64,000 nucleotides of DNA from Alteromonas abrolhosensis (GTDB lineage: Bacteria; Pseudomonadota; Gammaproteobacteria; Enterobacterales; Alteromonadaceae). The notes under the pieces are model-generated. The model was given only the letters and a program-made list of their open reading frames with translations, was not told the DNA's origin and ran no database searches. The stretch's first letter is position 1; each line of letters starts with the position of its first letter. Location of the stretch: assembly GCF_001953635.1 (NCBI RefSeq), contig NZ_MEJH01000003.1:797697-861696 (forward strand), read 5' to 3'. Of the stretch, positions 1 through 9,030 are shown one piece after another. A program made the position numbers and the translations under genes.

Positions 1-213
1 CAGTGCTCAATGACAGATGGCTACGACTGCTATCAAAACGCCCTTGCAGAGCGGATAAACGGTATTCTTAAAAATGAATACTTACTCCATAAGCCAAGAG
101 ATTTAGAAGAAGCGAGAAAGATGGTTGCAGAGTCAGTAGCTATCTATAATGGTAGGAGGCCACATCTGGCCCTTAAATACAAAACGCCCGATGAAATACA
201 TCGGGCGTTTTAA
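1..213 (+). CDS. IS3-family transposase (OrfB, integrase core), C-terminal fragment
   Basis: The reading frame is open from base 1 and stops at 211-213, so this is the last 70 residues of a protein that begins before the window. The segment NALAERINGILKNEY is the typical region around the last catalytic acidic residue of the DDE transposase of IS3-family OrfB proteins. It is followed by the usual YNGRRPHLAL segment close to the C-terminus. The truncation is only due to the window edge; whether the rest of the element is intact cannot be seen. It would catalyse cut and strand transfer of its own element and has no link to the neighbouring cell-wall genes. Confidence 0.85.
   Translation, partial: QCSMTDGYDCYQNALAERINGILKNEYLLHKPRDLEEARKMVAESVAIYNGRRPHLALKYKTPDEIHRAF
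182..210. terminator. Symmetric hairpin at the end of the transposase gene
   Basis: Twelve-base inverted repeat AAACGCCCGATG / CATCGGGCGTTT with a 5-base loop, lying inside the last codons of the transposase. A T-rich tail follows on both strands, so it could act as a bidirectional intrinsic terminator. On the minus strand it is the first strong hairpin after the mutT stop codon and may end the dcw-secA-mutT transcript. Confidence 0.6.
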
Positions 214-264
214 CCGAAATAAGTGTCAACCTATTTCAGGACTAGTCAGGTGTGTAGGGCGAAA

Positions 265-645
265 TTACTGTAAAGCGCTAATGATGGGTATATTCGCTTC
301 GGGAAAGTCATTGGCGTTGAGTGACTTCACATTAATCCAGCGCGATGCCTGTCCTTCTTTGCCATGGGGCTCACCAGTGAAATGATTCACACGGTGTACA
401 TCTAGCTTAACTTGCTTGTCGCCGTAGTCGTGGGTAATGACAATCACAGGCTCGCTGTGATTAACGGTAATTCCCACTTCTTCAGCAAGCTCTCGCCTTA
501 ACGCCTGAAGAACGGTTTCACCCTCTTCCACTTTACCGCCGGGAAATTCCCATTTCCCGCCTTGATGGACGTCGTCGGGGCGAAGCGTAATAAATATATC
601 ATCGCCGCGGGCGATAACGCCCACAGCAACATGTACCACTTTCAT
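265..645 (-). CDS. mutT: 8-oxo-dGTP diphosphatase MutT (Nudix hydrolase)
   Basis: 126 residues, the normal size for MutT. The Nudix box is complete: it runs from GGKVEEGE at about residues 36-43 to RRELAEEVGI about ten residues later, with the conserved Gly, Glu, Arg and EE pair. The enzyme hydrolyses 8-oxo-dGTP to the monophosphate in the cytoplasm and prevents A:T to C:G transversions. The start codon overlaps the secA stop by one base (TAATG), so the two genes are translationally coupled. The secA-mutT order is the same as in E. coli. It is the last gene of the cluster before the insertion sequence. Confidence 0.95.
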   Translation of the reverse strand: MKVVHVAVGVIARGDDIFITLRPDDVHQGGKWEFPGGKVEEGETVLQALRRELAEEVGITVNHSEPVIVITHDYGDKQVKLDVHRVNHFTGEPHGKEGQASRWINVKSLNANDFPEANIPIISALQ

Positions 646-3353
646 TACTTAAGTTTACCGTGACACTGCTTATACTTTTTACCCGAACCACATGGACATG
701 GGTCGTTACGGCCTACTTTCGCGCCTTCGCGCACTTGCGTACGCACTCTGTCGCTAGCTTCTTCTGGTGTTGCACTCGCTTCTTCGTGCTCGAAGTTCTT
801 AGGTACATCGTCAGCTTGACGACGTTGCTCTTCTACTTTTTGCACGTCTTCTTCAGCTTGTACTTTTACACGCGCAAGAATGGTGATCACTTCAACTTTA
901 AGCGCTTCTAGCATTTGAGAGAACAAGGCAAACGACTCACGCTTGTATTCTTGCTTAGGATTCTTCTGCGCATAGCCGCGTAAATGAATACCTTGGCGCA
1001 GATGGTCCATCGCTGCCAAATGCTCTTTCCAGTGGCTGTCTAAGTTTTGTAGCATTACCGCTTTTTCAAACTGGCGTAATACCTGCTCGCCCACTACCGC
1101 TTCTTTTTGCTTATAGGCATCCACTACTTCACCAAGAATGCGCTCGCGAAGCTTCTCTTCGTAAAGCTTGTCGTCATTTTCAAGCCAGGTTTTTATCGGC
1201 AGGTCTACGGCAAAGTCTGCACGCATACGCTCTTCAAGCCCATTAACGTCCCACATTTCTTCAAGAGATTGTGGCGGAATGTACTCATCCACAACACTTG
1301 AAATAACATCTTCACGAATGGCCGCGATAGTCTCGCTAATATCACCTTCATCAAGAAGCTCATTGCGCTGTTCGTAGATAACTTTACGCTGGTCGTTGGC
1401 CACATCATCGTATTCAAGCAATTGCTTACGAATGTCGAAGTTACGACCTTCTACTTTGCGCTGTGCATTCTCAATGGCGCGAGTTACCCACGGATGCTCA
1501 ATGGCTTCACCGCGCTCCATACCTAAACGCTTCATCATGTTGCCCATTTTTTCAGAGGCAAAGATACGCATAAGTGCATCGTCTAATGACAGGTAGAAAC
1601 GGCTTGAACCCGGGTCACCCTGACGACCTGAACGACCGCGAAGCTGGTTATCAATACGACGAGACTCGTGACGCTCTGTACCAATAATATGTAAGCCACC
1701 TGATGCAAGCACGGCATCGTGTCTTTCTTTCCACTCAGCCTTAATCTTTTTAATTTGCTCTTCAGTTGGATTTTCGAGCTTCTCAACTTCTGCCTGCCAG
1801 TTACCGCCTAGCACGATATCAGTACCACGACCCGCCATGTTAGTTGCAATCGTTACGGCGCCTGGCTTACCAGCCTGAGCAACGATATCAGCCTCGTGTT
1901 CGTGGAACTTAGCGTTAAGCACTTTATGAGGAATTTTCGACTTCTTAAGAATGCGAGAAATGAGCTCTGAGTTCTCGATAGACACAGTACCCACAAGCGT
2001 AGGTTGACCGCGTTTAACGCACTCTTTAATGTCTTCAACAATGGCTTCGTATTTTTCTTCTGCCGTTAGGTAGATGAGGTCAGCCATGTCTTTACGCTGC
2101 ATAGGACGGTTTGTTGGGATAACTACCGTTTCCAGGCCGTAAATATGATTAAATTCGAAGGCTTCTGTATCTGCTGTACCTGTCATACCCGCAAGCTTGT
2201 TATACAAGCGGAAGTAGTTCTGGAAGGTAATTGACGCAAGGGTTTGGTTTTCGTTCTGAATACGAACCCCTTCTTTAGCTTCAACTGCCTGATGCAGACC
2301 TTCAGACCAGCGACGGCCTTCCATCGTACGGCCGGTGTGCTCGTCAACAATTACAATTTGGTCATCTTTTACAATGTAGTCTACGTCTTTGGCAAACAAC
2401 TTGTGCGCACGAAGTGCAGCGTTAATATGGTGAAGCAGTGAAATATTGCCAGCGGCAAACAAAGACTCACCTTCAGGTAACATACCTTCTTGCTGAAGGA
2501 TTTCTTCAACGTGAATTTGACCGCGCTCGGTAAGGTGAATTTGTTTGGCTTTAAGGTCAATCGTGTAATCACCGTCACCCTCTTGGCCTTCTTCGTCTTC
2601 TTTTTCTTGCTGAACAAGTTTAGGAATAATAGTGTTGATACGGCGATACAGCTCTGAGCTATCTTCAGCCTGACCAGAGATAATAAGTGGTGTACGTGCT
2701 TCGTCGATAAGAATTGAGTCAACTTCATCCACTACCGCATAGTTAAGCGGGCGCTGTACGCGGTCTTGTGGGCTAAATGCCATATTGTCACGAAGGTAGT
2801 CAAAACCAAATTCGTTGTTCGTACCATAGGTTACGTCTGCTTGGTAAGCTTCACGTTTTTGCTGTGGCGACATGCCAGGCACGTTACAGCCAACGCGCAT
2901 GCCTAGGTAAGTAAATAACTGGTTACTCCACTCAGCGTCACGGCGGGCAAGGTAGTCGTTCACGGTCACAACGTGAACCCCTTTGCCTGACAAGGCGTTA
3001 AGGTAAGTTGGCAAGGTAGCGGTAAGCGTCTTACCTTCACCCGTACGCATTTCTGAAATTTTACCTTGGTGAAGTACTTGACCACCTAGCATCTGAACGT
3101 CGAAGTGACGCATGCCGTATACGCGTTTACTCGCTTCGCGCACAGTAGCGAAAGCTTCAACAAGAATATCGTCAAGGGTTTCACCCTTTTCAATGCGCGC
3201 TTTGAATTCGTCGGTCTTAGCCTTTAGCGCCTCATCAGAAAGCTTTTCAAATTCTGCTTCCAGTGCATTAATGGCATCTACGTTTTTGCGTAATTTTTTT
3301 AATAATCGGTCGTTTCTACTACCGAATACTTTTCGAAGGATGCTTGAAAACAT
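645..3353 (-). CDS. secA: Preprotein translocase ATPase SecA
   Basis: 902 residues from the start chosen here. The N-terminus [12 protein letters not shown] matches the usual SecA start; an upstream in-frame start at 3392 would add 13 residues not typical of the family. Visible features are the Walker A stretch MRTGEGKT near residue 105, the DEAD-type [10 protein letters not shown] box, the helicase motif MAGRGTDI, and a C-terminal zinc-binding [13 protein letters not shown] tail that binds SecB and lipids. SecA drives export of unfolded proteins through SecYEG with ATP. It follows an M23 peptidase gene and a hairpin in its leader (3417-3445), and its stop overlaps the mutT start. Confidence 0.97.
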   Translation of the reverse strand: MFSSILRKVFGSRNDRLLKKLRKNVDAINALEAEFEKLSDEALKAKTDEFKARIEKGETLDDILVEAFATVREASKRVYGMRHFDVQMLGGQVLHQGKISEMRTGEGKTLTATLPTYLNALSGKGVHVVTVNDYLARRDAEWSNQLFTYLGMRVGCNVPGMSPQQKREAYQADVTYGTNNEFGFDYLRDNMAFSPQDRVQRPLNYAVVDEVDSILIDEARTPLIISGQAEDSSELYRRINTIIPKLVQQEKEDEEGQEGDGDYTIDLKAKQIHLTERGQIHVEEILQQEGMLPEGESLFAAGNISLLHHINAALRAHKLFAKDVDYIVKDDQIVIVDEHTGRTMEGRRWSEGLHQAVEAKEGVRIQNENQTLASITFQNYFRLYNKLAGMTGTADTEAFEFNHIYGLETVVIPTNRPMQRKDMADLIYLTAEEKYEAIVEDIKECVKRGQPTLVGTVSIENSELISRILKKSKIPHKVLNAKFHEHEADIVAQAGKPGAVTIATNMAGRGTDIVLGGNWQAEVEKLENPTEEQIKKIKAEWKERHDAVLASGGLHIIGTERHESRRIDNQLRGRSGRQGDPGSSRFYLSLDDALMRIFASEKMGNMMKRLGMERGEAIEHPWVTRAIENAQRKVEGRNFDIRKQLLEYDDVANDQRKVIYEQRNELLDEGDISETIAAIREDVISSVVDEYIPPQSLEEMWDVNGLEERMRADFAVDLPIKTWLENDDKLYEEKLRERILGEVVDAYKQKEAVVGEQVLRQFEKAVMLQNLDSHWKEHLAAMDHLRQGIHLRGYAQKNPKQEYKRESFALFSQMLEALKVEVITILARVKVQAEEDVQKVEEQRRQADDVPKNFEHEEASATPEEASDRVRTQVREGAKVGRNDPCPCGSGKKYKQCHGKLK

Positions 3354-3416
3354 TAGCTTTTTTATTCCACTACTTGTCGAGGCGCCGCACAACGTGCACA
3401 GCTAAATTAAACGTAT

Positions 3417-3445
3417 AAAACACAACGATAAGCGCGTTGTGTTTT
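3417..3445 (-). terminator. Hairpin between the M23 peptidase gene and secA
   Basis: Perfect 11-bp stem AAAACACAACG / CGTTGTGTTTT with a 7-base loop, about 63 bases upstream of the secA start and 88 bases after the M23 stop. Only four T residues follow on the minus strand, so it may be a weak terminator, an attenuator or simply a leader structure controlling secA. Confidence 0.5.
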
Positions 3446-3533
3446 GCGATGTTCTAAAATTATGCTTCTTCGTTTTAGGTGACTTTAGTTAATAAATTCA
3501 CTATCAACGAGAATTACCTGGCTGCTACCTACG

Positions 3534-4412
3534 CTACTTTTTATAGACGAAAGGTAGAGGATCGACTTGTTTTCCGTTTCTCATTACTTCGTAGTGAACA
3601 TGAACGCCAGTAGAGCGCCCCGTATTGCCCATTTTGGCGATAGGTTCCCCTTTGGTTACCACATCACCTATTGAAACAGTTAGGGTATCGTTATGCCCAT
3701 AGCGGGTAACAAAACCATCACCGTGATCAATTTCTACTAGTTGGCCATAACCGTAGCGCTCACCCGCCCAGGTAACAATACCTGCTGCAGTCGCCACCAC
3801 GTTTTCCCCTGCTTTACCTGCGAAATCTAGCCCTTTGTGCATGGTAGGTTCGCCAGTAAACGGGTCGGCCCGCATACCATAATAAGAAGACAACCACCCC
3901 GACTCTATCGGACGACCAGATAATTGGCTCTGTTCGTGGATATGGTGACCCCTGACCAAACTTTCAAGCATAGACAACTGTTGAGACTTCAAATCGAGTG
4001 ATTGCTCTAGTTTGGCTATTTCGTAAAGGATGGGATCGTCTTGAAGGTTATCCGGTATCGATACCGGTACGAAAGCGTCCAGGTCAGCCGCTGACATACC
4101 TAATTCTGTTGCGATTTGCTTACCTTTCTCGTCCAGCAATGTAGCCTGCGCAGATAACTCTGCGACGTGAGAAAGCAAAGCTTGTAATTTAACCGTTGTT
4201 TGCTCTTTTAGTGCTTCAACGTCTTTTTGTCGTTCATTGACTTCAGTTTGCGCCAAACGAACGCGGGCAATATCTTCTGACACCGATTCAGTTGAACGGC
4301 TCGACACTAGCATAAAAATAGAGGAGAGCACGGTTGCGCTCACAAGCGTACGGACACTAATGCTGTGCCTATAGCGTTTATTTTTACCTGCTAGTGTAAT
4401 AGTTAGTTTCAT
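3534..4412 (-). CDS. M23-family metallopeptidase, membrane-anchored, murein endopeptidase-like
   Basis: 292 residues. A basic N-terminus (KNKRYRHSIS) precedes one hydrophobic segment at about residues 21-40, then a helical, probably coiled-coil stretch to about residue 165. The C-terminal M23 domain carries the zinc ligands in HKGLDF and HVHYE, with the conserved GMRADPFTG lead-in and a TRYGHN segment. By family it should cut peptide cross-links in peptidoglycan from the periplasmic face of the inner membrane. It lies between lpxC and secA, where enterobacteria carry the secretion monitor secM. Its C-terminus ends PLPFVYKK and shows no SecM-type arrest sequence. The exact substrate bond is not known from sequence. 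Confidence 0.88.
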   Translation of the reverse strand: MKLTITLAGKNKRYRHSISVRTLVSATVLSSIFMLVSSRSTESVSEDIARVRLAQTEVNERQKDVEALKEQTTVKLQALLSHVAELSAQATLLDEKGKQIATELGMSAADLDAFVPVSIPDNLQDDPILYEIAKLEQSLDLKSQQLSMLESLVRGHHIHEQSQLSGRPIESGWLSSYYGMRADPFTGEPTMHKGLDFAGKAGENVVATAAGIVTWAGERYGYGQLVEIDHGDGFVTRYGHNDTLTVSIGDVVTKGEPIAKMGNTGRSTGVHVHYEVMRNGKQVDPLPFVYKK

Positions 4413-4583
4413 ACCACGAAGAAAATTGCTGTTTCACGCCACTCTTTTCATACCACTTCATACCACGATGAATGTGTTTTTAGCCAAAGGCGACAACCTT
4501 CGACCTATCGTTTTTATGTCACATGGGTGAAATTTATATTAATTATTCGGCTACTGTATCATTTATTTCAGTAATTGCCATAT

Positions 4584-4613
4584 GAAAAAAAGCCGCCCGT
4601 AAGGCGGCTTTTT
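4584..4613 (-). terminator. Intrinsic terminator after lpxC
   Basis: AGCCGCC / GGCGGCT stem with a 5-base loop, followed on the minus strand by a run of seven T residues. It starts just 8 bases after the lpxC stop and should separate lpxC from the M23 peptidase gene. Confidence 0.85.
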
Positions 4614-4620
4614 GAAAATC

Positions 4621-5532
4621 TTACGCTAGCACGGGTTGAGCATAACGAATTGGCGCTGTTTCTTGTGAGTCGTAGGTCACGAACTCCCAACACTCTTTTT
4701 GCGCAAGTACAGCATTTAATAGCTTGTTATTCAGGCCGTGACCTGTTTTGTACGCACGCAATTCACCAATCAGACTATGACCGCCAAGGTATAAATCACC
4801 AATAGCATCCAAAATCTTATGCTTCAAGAACTCATCGTCATAGCGCAACCCTTCTGGGTTAAGTACGCGGAATTCGTCTAGCGCCACCGCGTTTTCCATG
4901 CTGCCACCTAACGCTAGGTTATTAGCATTCATGTACTCTAAGTCGCGCATAAAACCGAAAGTACGTGCACGACTTACTTCGTTAACATATGAGCATGAAT
5001 CGAAATCCATCACCATATGCTGACGAGTTTGACTGATCACAGGATGATCAAAGTCAATTTGGAAATCAACGCGGAAACCGTCGTAAGGCACTAATTCGGC
5101 CCACTTATCGCCATCTTCAACGCGAACTGGCTTTTTAATACGAATAAATTGCTTAGGCGCGTTTAGTTCTTCAATACCAGCAGATTGAAGCAAGAATACG
5201 AACGGGCTAGCACTTCCGTCCATAATTGGCAGCTCGTTACTGTCTACTTCAACAATAATGTTATCGATACCTAAACCTGCAAGCGCAGACGCTAAATGTT
5301 CTACCGTTTGGATAGTTACACCGTCTTCGTTATTTAGGCACGTACACAGCATGGTATTACCTACCGCGTTCGCACGCGAAGGTATGTCAACATGTGGTTC
5401 AAGGTCAACACGCCTAAACACGATACCCGTGTTTGCTGGCGCAGGTCGGAGAGTCATTGTGACCTTTTCCCCTTTATGAAGCCCAATTCCGGTCTCTTGG
5501 ACCGATTGCTTGATTGTACGTTGTCTAATCAT
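4621..5532 (-). CDS. lpxC: UDP-3-O-acyl-N-acetylglucosamine deacetylase LpxC
   Basis: 303 residues, the normal LpxC size. The start [19 protein letters not shown] is canonical. The zinc-binding region shows [15 protein letters not shown] (His near residue 78), and [14 protein letters not shown] carries the second His and Asp ligands. The FMRDLEYM segment is also characteristic. LpxC performs the committed step of lipid A synthesis in the cytoplasm, removing acetate from UDP-3-O-acyl-GlcNAc. The gene has its own consensus promoter and its own terminator, so it is probably a separate transcription unit even though it follows ftsZ in the classic order. Confidence 0.97.
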   Translation of the reverse strand: MIRQRTIKQSVQETGIGLHKGEKVTMTLRPAPANTGIVFRRVDLEPHVDIPSRANAVGNTMLCTCLNNEDGVTIQTVEHLASALAGLGIDNIIVEVDSNELPIMDGSASPFVFLLQSAGIEELNAPKQFIRIKKPVRVEDGDKWAELVPYDGFRVDFQIDFDHPVISQTRQHMVMDFDSCSYVNEVSRARTFGFMRDLEYMNANNLALGGSMENAVALDEFRVLNPEGLRYDDEFLKHKILDAIGDLYLGGHSLIGELRAYKTGHGLNNKLLNAVLAQKECWEFVTYDSQETAPIRYAQPVLA

Positions 5533-5570
5533 CTGCTTAAGCTTTTACCTATTAAAAAAAGCGGGCGCGA

Positions 5571-5599
5571 ATTATAGTGAGTTATTACTCACATGTCAA
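5571..5599 (-). promoter_or_regulatory. Perfect-consensus sigma-70 promoter of lpxC with inverted repeat in the spacer
   Basis: On the minus strand TTGACA (5594-5599) and TATAAT (5571-5576) are both perfect and are separated by 17 bp, the optimal spacing. The spacer itself contains the inverted repeat GTGAGT-4-ACTCAC (5577-5592), placed like a repressor operator between the two hexamers. Transcription would start about 30 bases before the lpxC start codon. Confidence 0.8.
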
Positions 5600-5610
5600 A
5601 AAACACCCGA

Positions 5611-5634
5611 TCTGACGGATTTTACTCTGTCAGA
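5611..5634 (-). terminator. Possible ftsZ terminator
   Basis: Stem TCTGAC / GTCAGA (6 bp) about 110 bases after the ftsZ stop, with a T-run starting about seven bases further on. The stem is short and the T-run is displaced, so the call is weak. Confidence 0.3.
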
Positions 5635-5745
5635 TTACGTATTTTGTTAACCCATTCACGCGAATTTTTCACGTCGTGTAAGTACACCTTACTAAGTAAG
5701 ACATCACAAACGCGAAATAATTCCCTTCCGTTTCAGGCAGCTAAA

Positions 5746-6912
5746 TTAATCTGCCTGCTTACGAAGAAATGCAGGAATATCCAAATATTCCAAATCATTT
5801 TCTGGCTGCGCACTGTCGTCTGCTTTCAGCGCTTGGTTGCCTTCTGTACCACCAACTGCAGAACGTGGCTCACTTGAGTGTGTGCTGCCGTACTCTTTTG
5901 CTGGTGTAGTAAGACGAGAACCTTCAGAGCTTACTAGCGAAATGTCAGGCTTGCGCTCTGCGCCAATACCGGTTGCAACAACCGTCACGCGAAGCTCATC
6001 TGTCATTTCCATATCAATAACTGTACCCACAACCACGGTCGCATTTTCTGATGCGAACGCTTTAACAGCGTTACCTACAGTTTCAAACTCGTCGATAGCG
6101 AAATCTGGACCCGCTGTGATATTCACAAGAATACCGCGCGCACCTGACAAGTCGATATCTTCAAGAAGCGGGCTAGCAATCGCAGCTTCAGCAGCTTCTT
6201 CAGCACGGTCAGGACCGCTTGCTGCGCCGCTACCCATCATAGCTTTACCCATCTCAGACATAACAGTACGTACGTCTGCAAAGTCGACGTTGATTAGACC
6301 AGGACGGGTAATCAGTTCTGCAATACCTTGAACAGCACCGCGTAATACGTCATTTGCTGCGCTAAACGCTTGAAGAAGCGGTGTGCCTGGACCCATTACT
6401 TTAAGTAGTTTTTCGTTTGGAATAGTAATCAGCGAGTCAACGTTGTTCGACAGCTCGACAATGCCCTGTTCCGCAAAAGAGGTACGCTTTTTGCCTTCAA
6501 ATGGGAACGGCTTAGTTACTACAGCTACCGTAAGAATACCCATTTCACGTGCGATCTTCGCCACTTCTGGCGCGGCGCCCGTACCTGTACCACCGCCCAT
6601 ACCGGCAGTGATGAAAACCATATCAGCACCGTCTAGCGCCTGACGAATAGTTTCTCTATCTTCCTGGGCTGCTTCACGACCAATGTTTGGATCGGCGCCC
6701 GCACCTAACCCTTTGGTTACACTTGAGCCAATTTGAAGTGTAACGTCAGCACTTGAGCTACGAAGCACCTGTGCATCGGTGTTAACTGCAATAAATTCTA
6801 CGCCTTCAATACTTTGAGACACCATGTGCTCAACCGCATTGCCGCCGCCGCCACCGACACCGATGACTTTAATTACGGCTTCTTCGCCGTGACTATCCAT
6901 TAATTCGAACAT
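5746..6912 (-). CDS. ftsZ: Cell division protein FtsZ
   Basis: 388 residues from ATG at 6912, chosen because GGAGAG lies just upstream and the protein then begins MFELMDSHGEEAVIKVIG as usual; an in-frame start at 6945 adds 11 atypical residues. The tubulin signature GGGTGTGAAP is near residue 105, and the nucleotide-binding GVGGGGGNAV near residue 20. A variable linker leads to the conserved C-terminal peptide DIPAFLRKQAD that binds FtsA and ZipA. FtsZ polymerises with GTP into the division ring. It closes the ftsQ-ftsA-ftsZ block, with a 108-base gap after ftsA. Confidence 0.97.
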   Translation of the reverse strand: MFELMDSHGEEAVIKVIGVGGGGGNAVEHMVSQSIEGVEFIAVNTDAQVLRSSSADVTLQIGSSVTKGLGAGADPNIGREAAQEDRETIRQALDGADMVFITAGMGGGTGTGAAPEVAKIAREMGILTVAVVTKPFPFEGKKRTSFAEQGIVELSNNVDSLITIPNEKLLKVMGPGTPLLQAFSAANDVLRGAVQGIAELITRPGLINVDFADVRTVMSEMGKAMMGSGAASGPDRAEEAAEAAIASPLLEDIDLSGARGILVNITAGPDFAIDEFETVGNAVKAFASENATVVVGTVIDMEMTDELRVTVVATGIGAERKPDISLVSSEGSRLTTPAKEYGSTHSSEPRSAVGGTEGNQALKADDSAQPENDLEYLDIPAFLRKQAD

Positions 6913-7020
6913 ACTTACTCTCCGGTTGTACGTCTTTTTCAACACTACGCCAGGTCATTCCCTCAGGCTAATTGCTTCCTGCTAGCCTTAATGCCGTAGC
7001 TATAGCGCCCCCAAATAAAA

Positions 7021-8250
7021 TTAAAATTCACCTTTAAACCAGCTTTGCACTCGATGAAATAAGCTTTCACCGGTCTTCTGCGTACTGGACTTCTTATTAT
7101 CAGATTGTACTTTGCCATATTGCAGCAGTCCTACGACTGTCGCAAATCCAGCGTCATCAACATATTCAGACAAGCCTTTTACGTTGATGGGTTTGCCCAC
7201 GCGCACGGGCATCTGGAAAAGTTCTTCGGCAAATTCCACGGCACCTTCCATCTTAGCGGTCCCGCCTGTAAGCACAAGGCCTGCAGCGATTTGCTCTTCC
7301 AGACCGCTGGCACGAATTTCGTCATGTACCAGCTCAAAAAGTTCTTGGTAGCGAGGTTCAATTACCTCAGCTAATGTATGACGAGACATCACTCTAGCAG
7401 GGCGTCCGCCTACGCTAGGTACTTCAATGCTGTCTTCCATACTCACCATGTCTTTCAATGCACAGGCGTAGTTCACCTTAATTTCTTCTGCATTGCTAAT
7501 AGGTGTTCTAAATATTTTAGCGATGTCGCTGGTAATTTGATTACCCGCAACCGGTATAACCGCTGTGTGGCGAATAGCGCCATCAGTGTAGATAACCATA
7601 TCCATAGTACCACCACCGATATCAACCACACATACGCCAAGCTCGCGCTCGTCGTCAGTCAGTACCGCATAACTTGATGCCAACGCTGAAAAGATCAGCT
7701 GATCAGCATTAAGTTCACAACGCTCTACACATTTCACCATGTTTTTCGCCATATCGTCGGCACAGGTAATAATGTGAGCATCCGCTTCCATTCTTACTCC
7801 TGACATACCGATAGGGTTCTTAATCCCTTCCTGCACATCAATGGTAAATTCTTGTGGTAACACGTGAAGTAGACGACGTTCTGCTGCAATCGGCACACTA
7901 CGCGCTGCATGAATAACGTTATCTACGTCTTCTTGTGTTACTTCCTGGTTATTAATCGGTACCATGCCATTTTCATTTTGGCATTTAACGTGACGTCCCG
8001 AGATAGACATGAAAACTGAAGACACACGGCAATCTGCCATTAACTCCATCTCGTTTACTGCACGCTGGACTGATTTAACCACCAGGTTCAAATCGTTAAC
8101 GCCGCCCTTATCCATGCCTTTCGATGCATGGGTGCCCACGCCAACAATACTGATTTGATCATCTTCTAGTAATTCACCCACCACGGCCTTTACTTGGCTG
8201 GTGCCGATATCTAGTCCTACAATCAAATTGCGTTCAGCAGGTTTTGACAT
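7021..8250 (-). CDS. ftsA: Cell division protein FtsA
   Basis: 409 residues from ATG at 8250, supported by AAGGAAA just upstream; an earlier ATG at 8271 would overlap ftsQ. It is an actin-fold ATPase: VGLDIGTSQVKAVVGE is the phosphate-1 loop, VVDIGGGTMDM the phosphate-2 loop and VLTGGTAKMEG the adenosine motif. The C-terminal ESLFHRVQSWFKGEF is the amphipathic helix that tethers FtsA to the inner membrane. It anchors FtsZ filaments and recruits later division proteins. It lies 7 bases after ftsQ. Confidence 0.97.
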   Translation of the reverse strand: MSKPAERNLIVGLDIGTSQVKAVVGELLEDDQISIVGVGTHASKGMDKGGVNDLNLVVKSVQRAVNEMELMADCRVSSVFMSISGRHVKCQNENGMVPINNQEVTQEDVDNVIHAARSVPIAAERRLLHVLPQEFTIDVQEGIKNPIGMSGVRMEADAHIITCADDMAKNMVKCVERCELNADQLIFSALASSYAVLTDDERELGVCVVDIGGGTMDMVIYTDGAIRHTAVIPVAGNQITSDIAKIFRTPISNAEEIKVNYACALKDMVSMEDSIEVPSVGGRPARVMSRHTLAEVIEPRYQELFELVHDEIRASGLEEQIAAGLVLTGGTAKMEGAVEFAEELFQMPVRVGKPINVKGLSEYVDDAGFATVVGLLQYGKVQSDNKKSSTQKTGESLFHRVQSWFKGEF

Positions 8251-8257
8251 GGTTTCC

Positions 8258-9028
8258 TTAACTCTCTTCATCTGTGGCGCTGTCGTCTTTCCATCCGACT
8301 GCTACGCCCGTGTCATAGCGAAGGTCGACGTATTTCACCGCCTTCTCTTGTTGCGCCAGAAGCGGATAAACATCAATAAAGCGTTGTAGCCTATCGATAA
8401 ACTCCTGACGTCCTAAATTCAATTTAATGCCGTTTTTCAACTGCACTTGCCATGCAAATCGCTCGCTTAAGGATAATTCTTCTAACGTCATATCCGTTGT
8501 CGCAATTAGCGCATGCATGGCGTTGTAGCCCTCAAGGGCGGTTTTTTCGCTGCCACCCGGGCCGTAAAGGCGCGGTAAGTCTAGCTTCACGCCCTCGTCG
8601 TTAAACGTATCGCCATAGGGGTTTAACAACAAATCTTCATTCCATTGGGCAACAGGTTGCTGCTCAACCAAATAAATTTTTAACGTATTTGGCCATTTTT
8701 TTCTTACTGACGCGCGATAAACCCAAGGCTGCGCTTCAACAAGTTCAAATACTTCGTTTACATCAAGCGCAAAAAAGCTTCCAGGCTGCGCCTTGCGTAT
8801 TAACCGCTCTAGCTTTGCAATATCGATGTGCTGATAATCACCAGAAAAATCGATAACCTGTACCGGCATTTGCTGTTCGTCTTGCAAATACTGGTTTGCT
8901 TTCAGTCCACCAAATACCAATCCTGCAATAACAAACAGTAAGAAAGCGACGCCGCCCCACACTGCCGTTTTGCTTTTGCCGCCCTTTTCAGAAGCAGGCT
9001 TCTTTTGATTAGTATTGGTATCAGCCAC
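8258..9028 (-). CDS. ftsQ: Cell division protein FtsQ
   Basis: 256 residues. A short basic cytoplasmic tail precedes one transmembrane segment at about residues 24-45 (VAFLLFVIAGLVFGGL). A POTRA-type segment follows (VQVIDFSGDYQHID... then LERLIRKAQPGSFFALDVNEV), then the beta domain that contacts FtsB and FtsL. The motif RKKWPNTLKIYLVEQQPVAQ is typical of FtsQ/DivIB. FtsQ links early and late division proteins at the inner membrane. It is separated from ddl by 2 bases and from ftsA by 7. Confidence 0.95.
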   Translation of the reverse strand: MADTNTNQKKPASEKGGKSKTAVWGGVAFLLFVIAGLVFGGLKANQYLQDEQQMPVQVIDFSGDYQHIDIAKLERLIRKAQPGSFFALDVNEVFELVEAQPWVYRASVRKKWPNTLKIYLVEQQPVAQWNEDLLLNPYGDTFNDEGVKLDLPRLYGPGGSEKTALEGYNAMHALIATTDMTLEELSLSERFAWQVQLKNGIKLNLGRQEFIDRLQRFIDVYPLLAQQEKAVKYVDLRYDTGVAVGWKDDSATDEES

Positions 9029-9030
9029 GT

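Larger units (their letters stand above)
1..248 (+). mobile_element. Right end of an IS3-family insertion sequence
   Basis: Only the 3' end of the element is in the window: the C-terminus of its transposase and a terminal stretch at about 222-248 that reads GTGTCAACCTATTTCAGG and ends in ACTAGTCA. IS3-family ends commonly finish in TCA, so 248 is taken as the last base. The left end, and therefore the matching inverted repeat and the target duplication, lie outside the window. The element ends 16 bp before the mutT stop codon, so it sits just downstream of the long minus-strand cell-wall operon without breaking a gene here. Confidence 0.75.

Noticed and set aside
5837..6331. Long open frame antisense to ftsZ (164 codons)
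   Set aside because: It is opposite a perfectly conserved ftsZ, has no recognisable domain and a Ser/Ala/Pro-rich composition typical of mirror frames.
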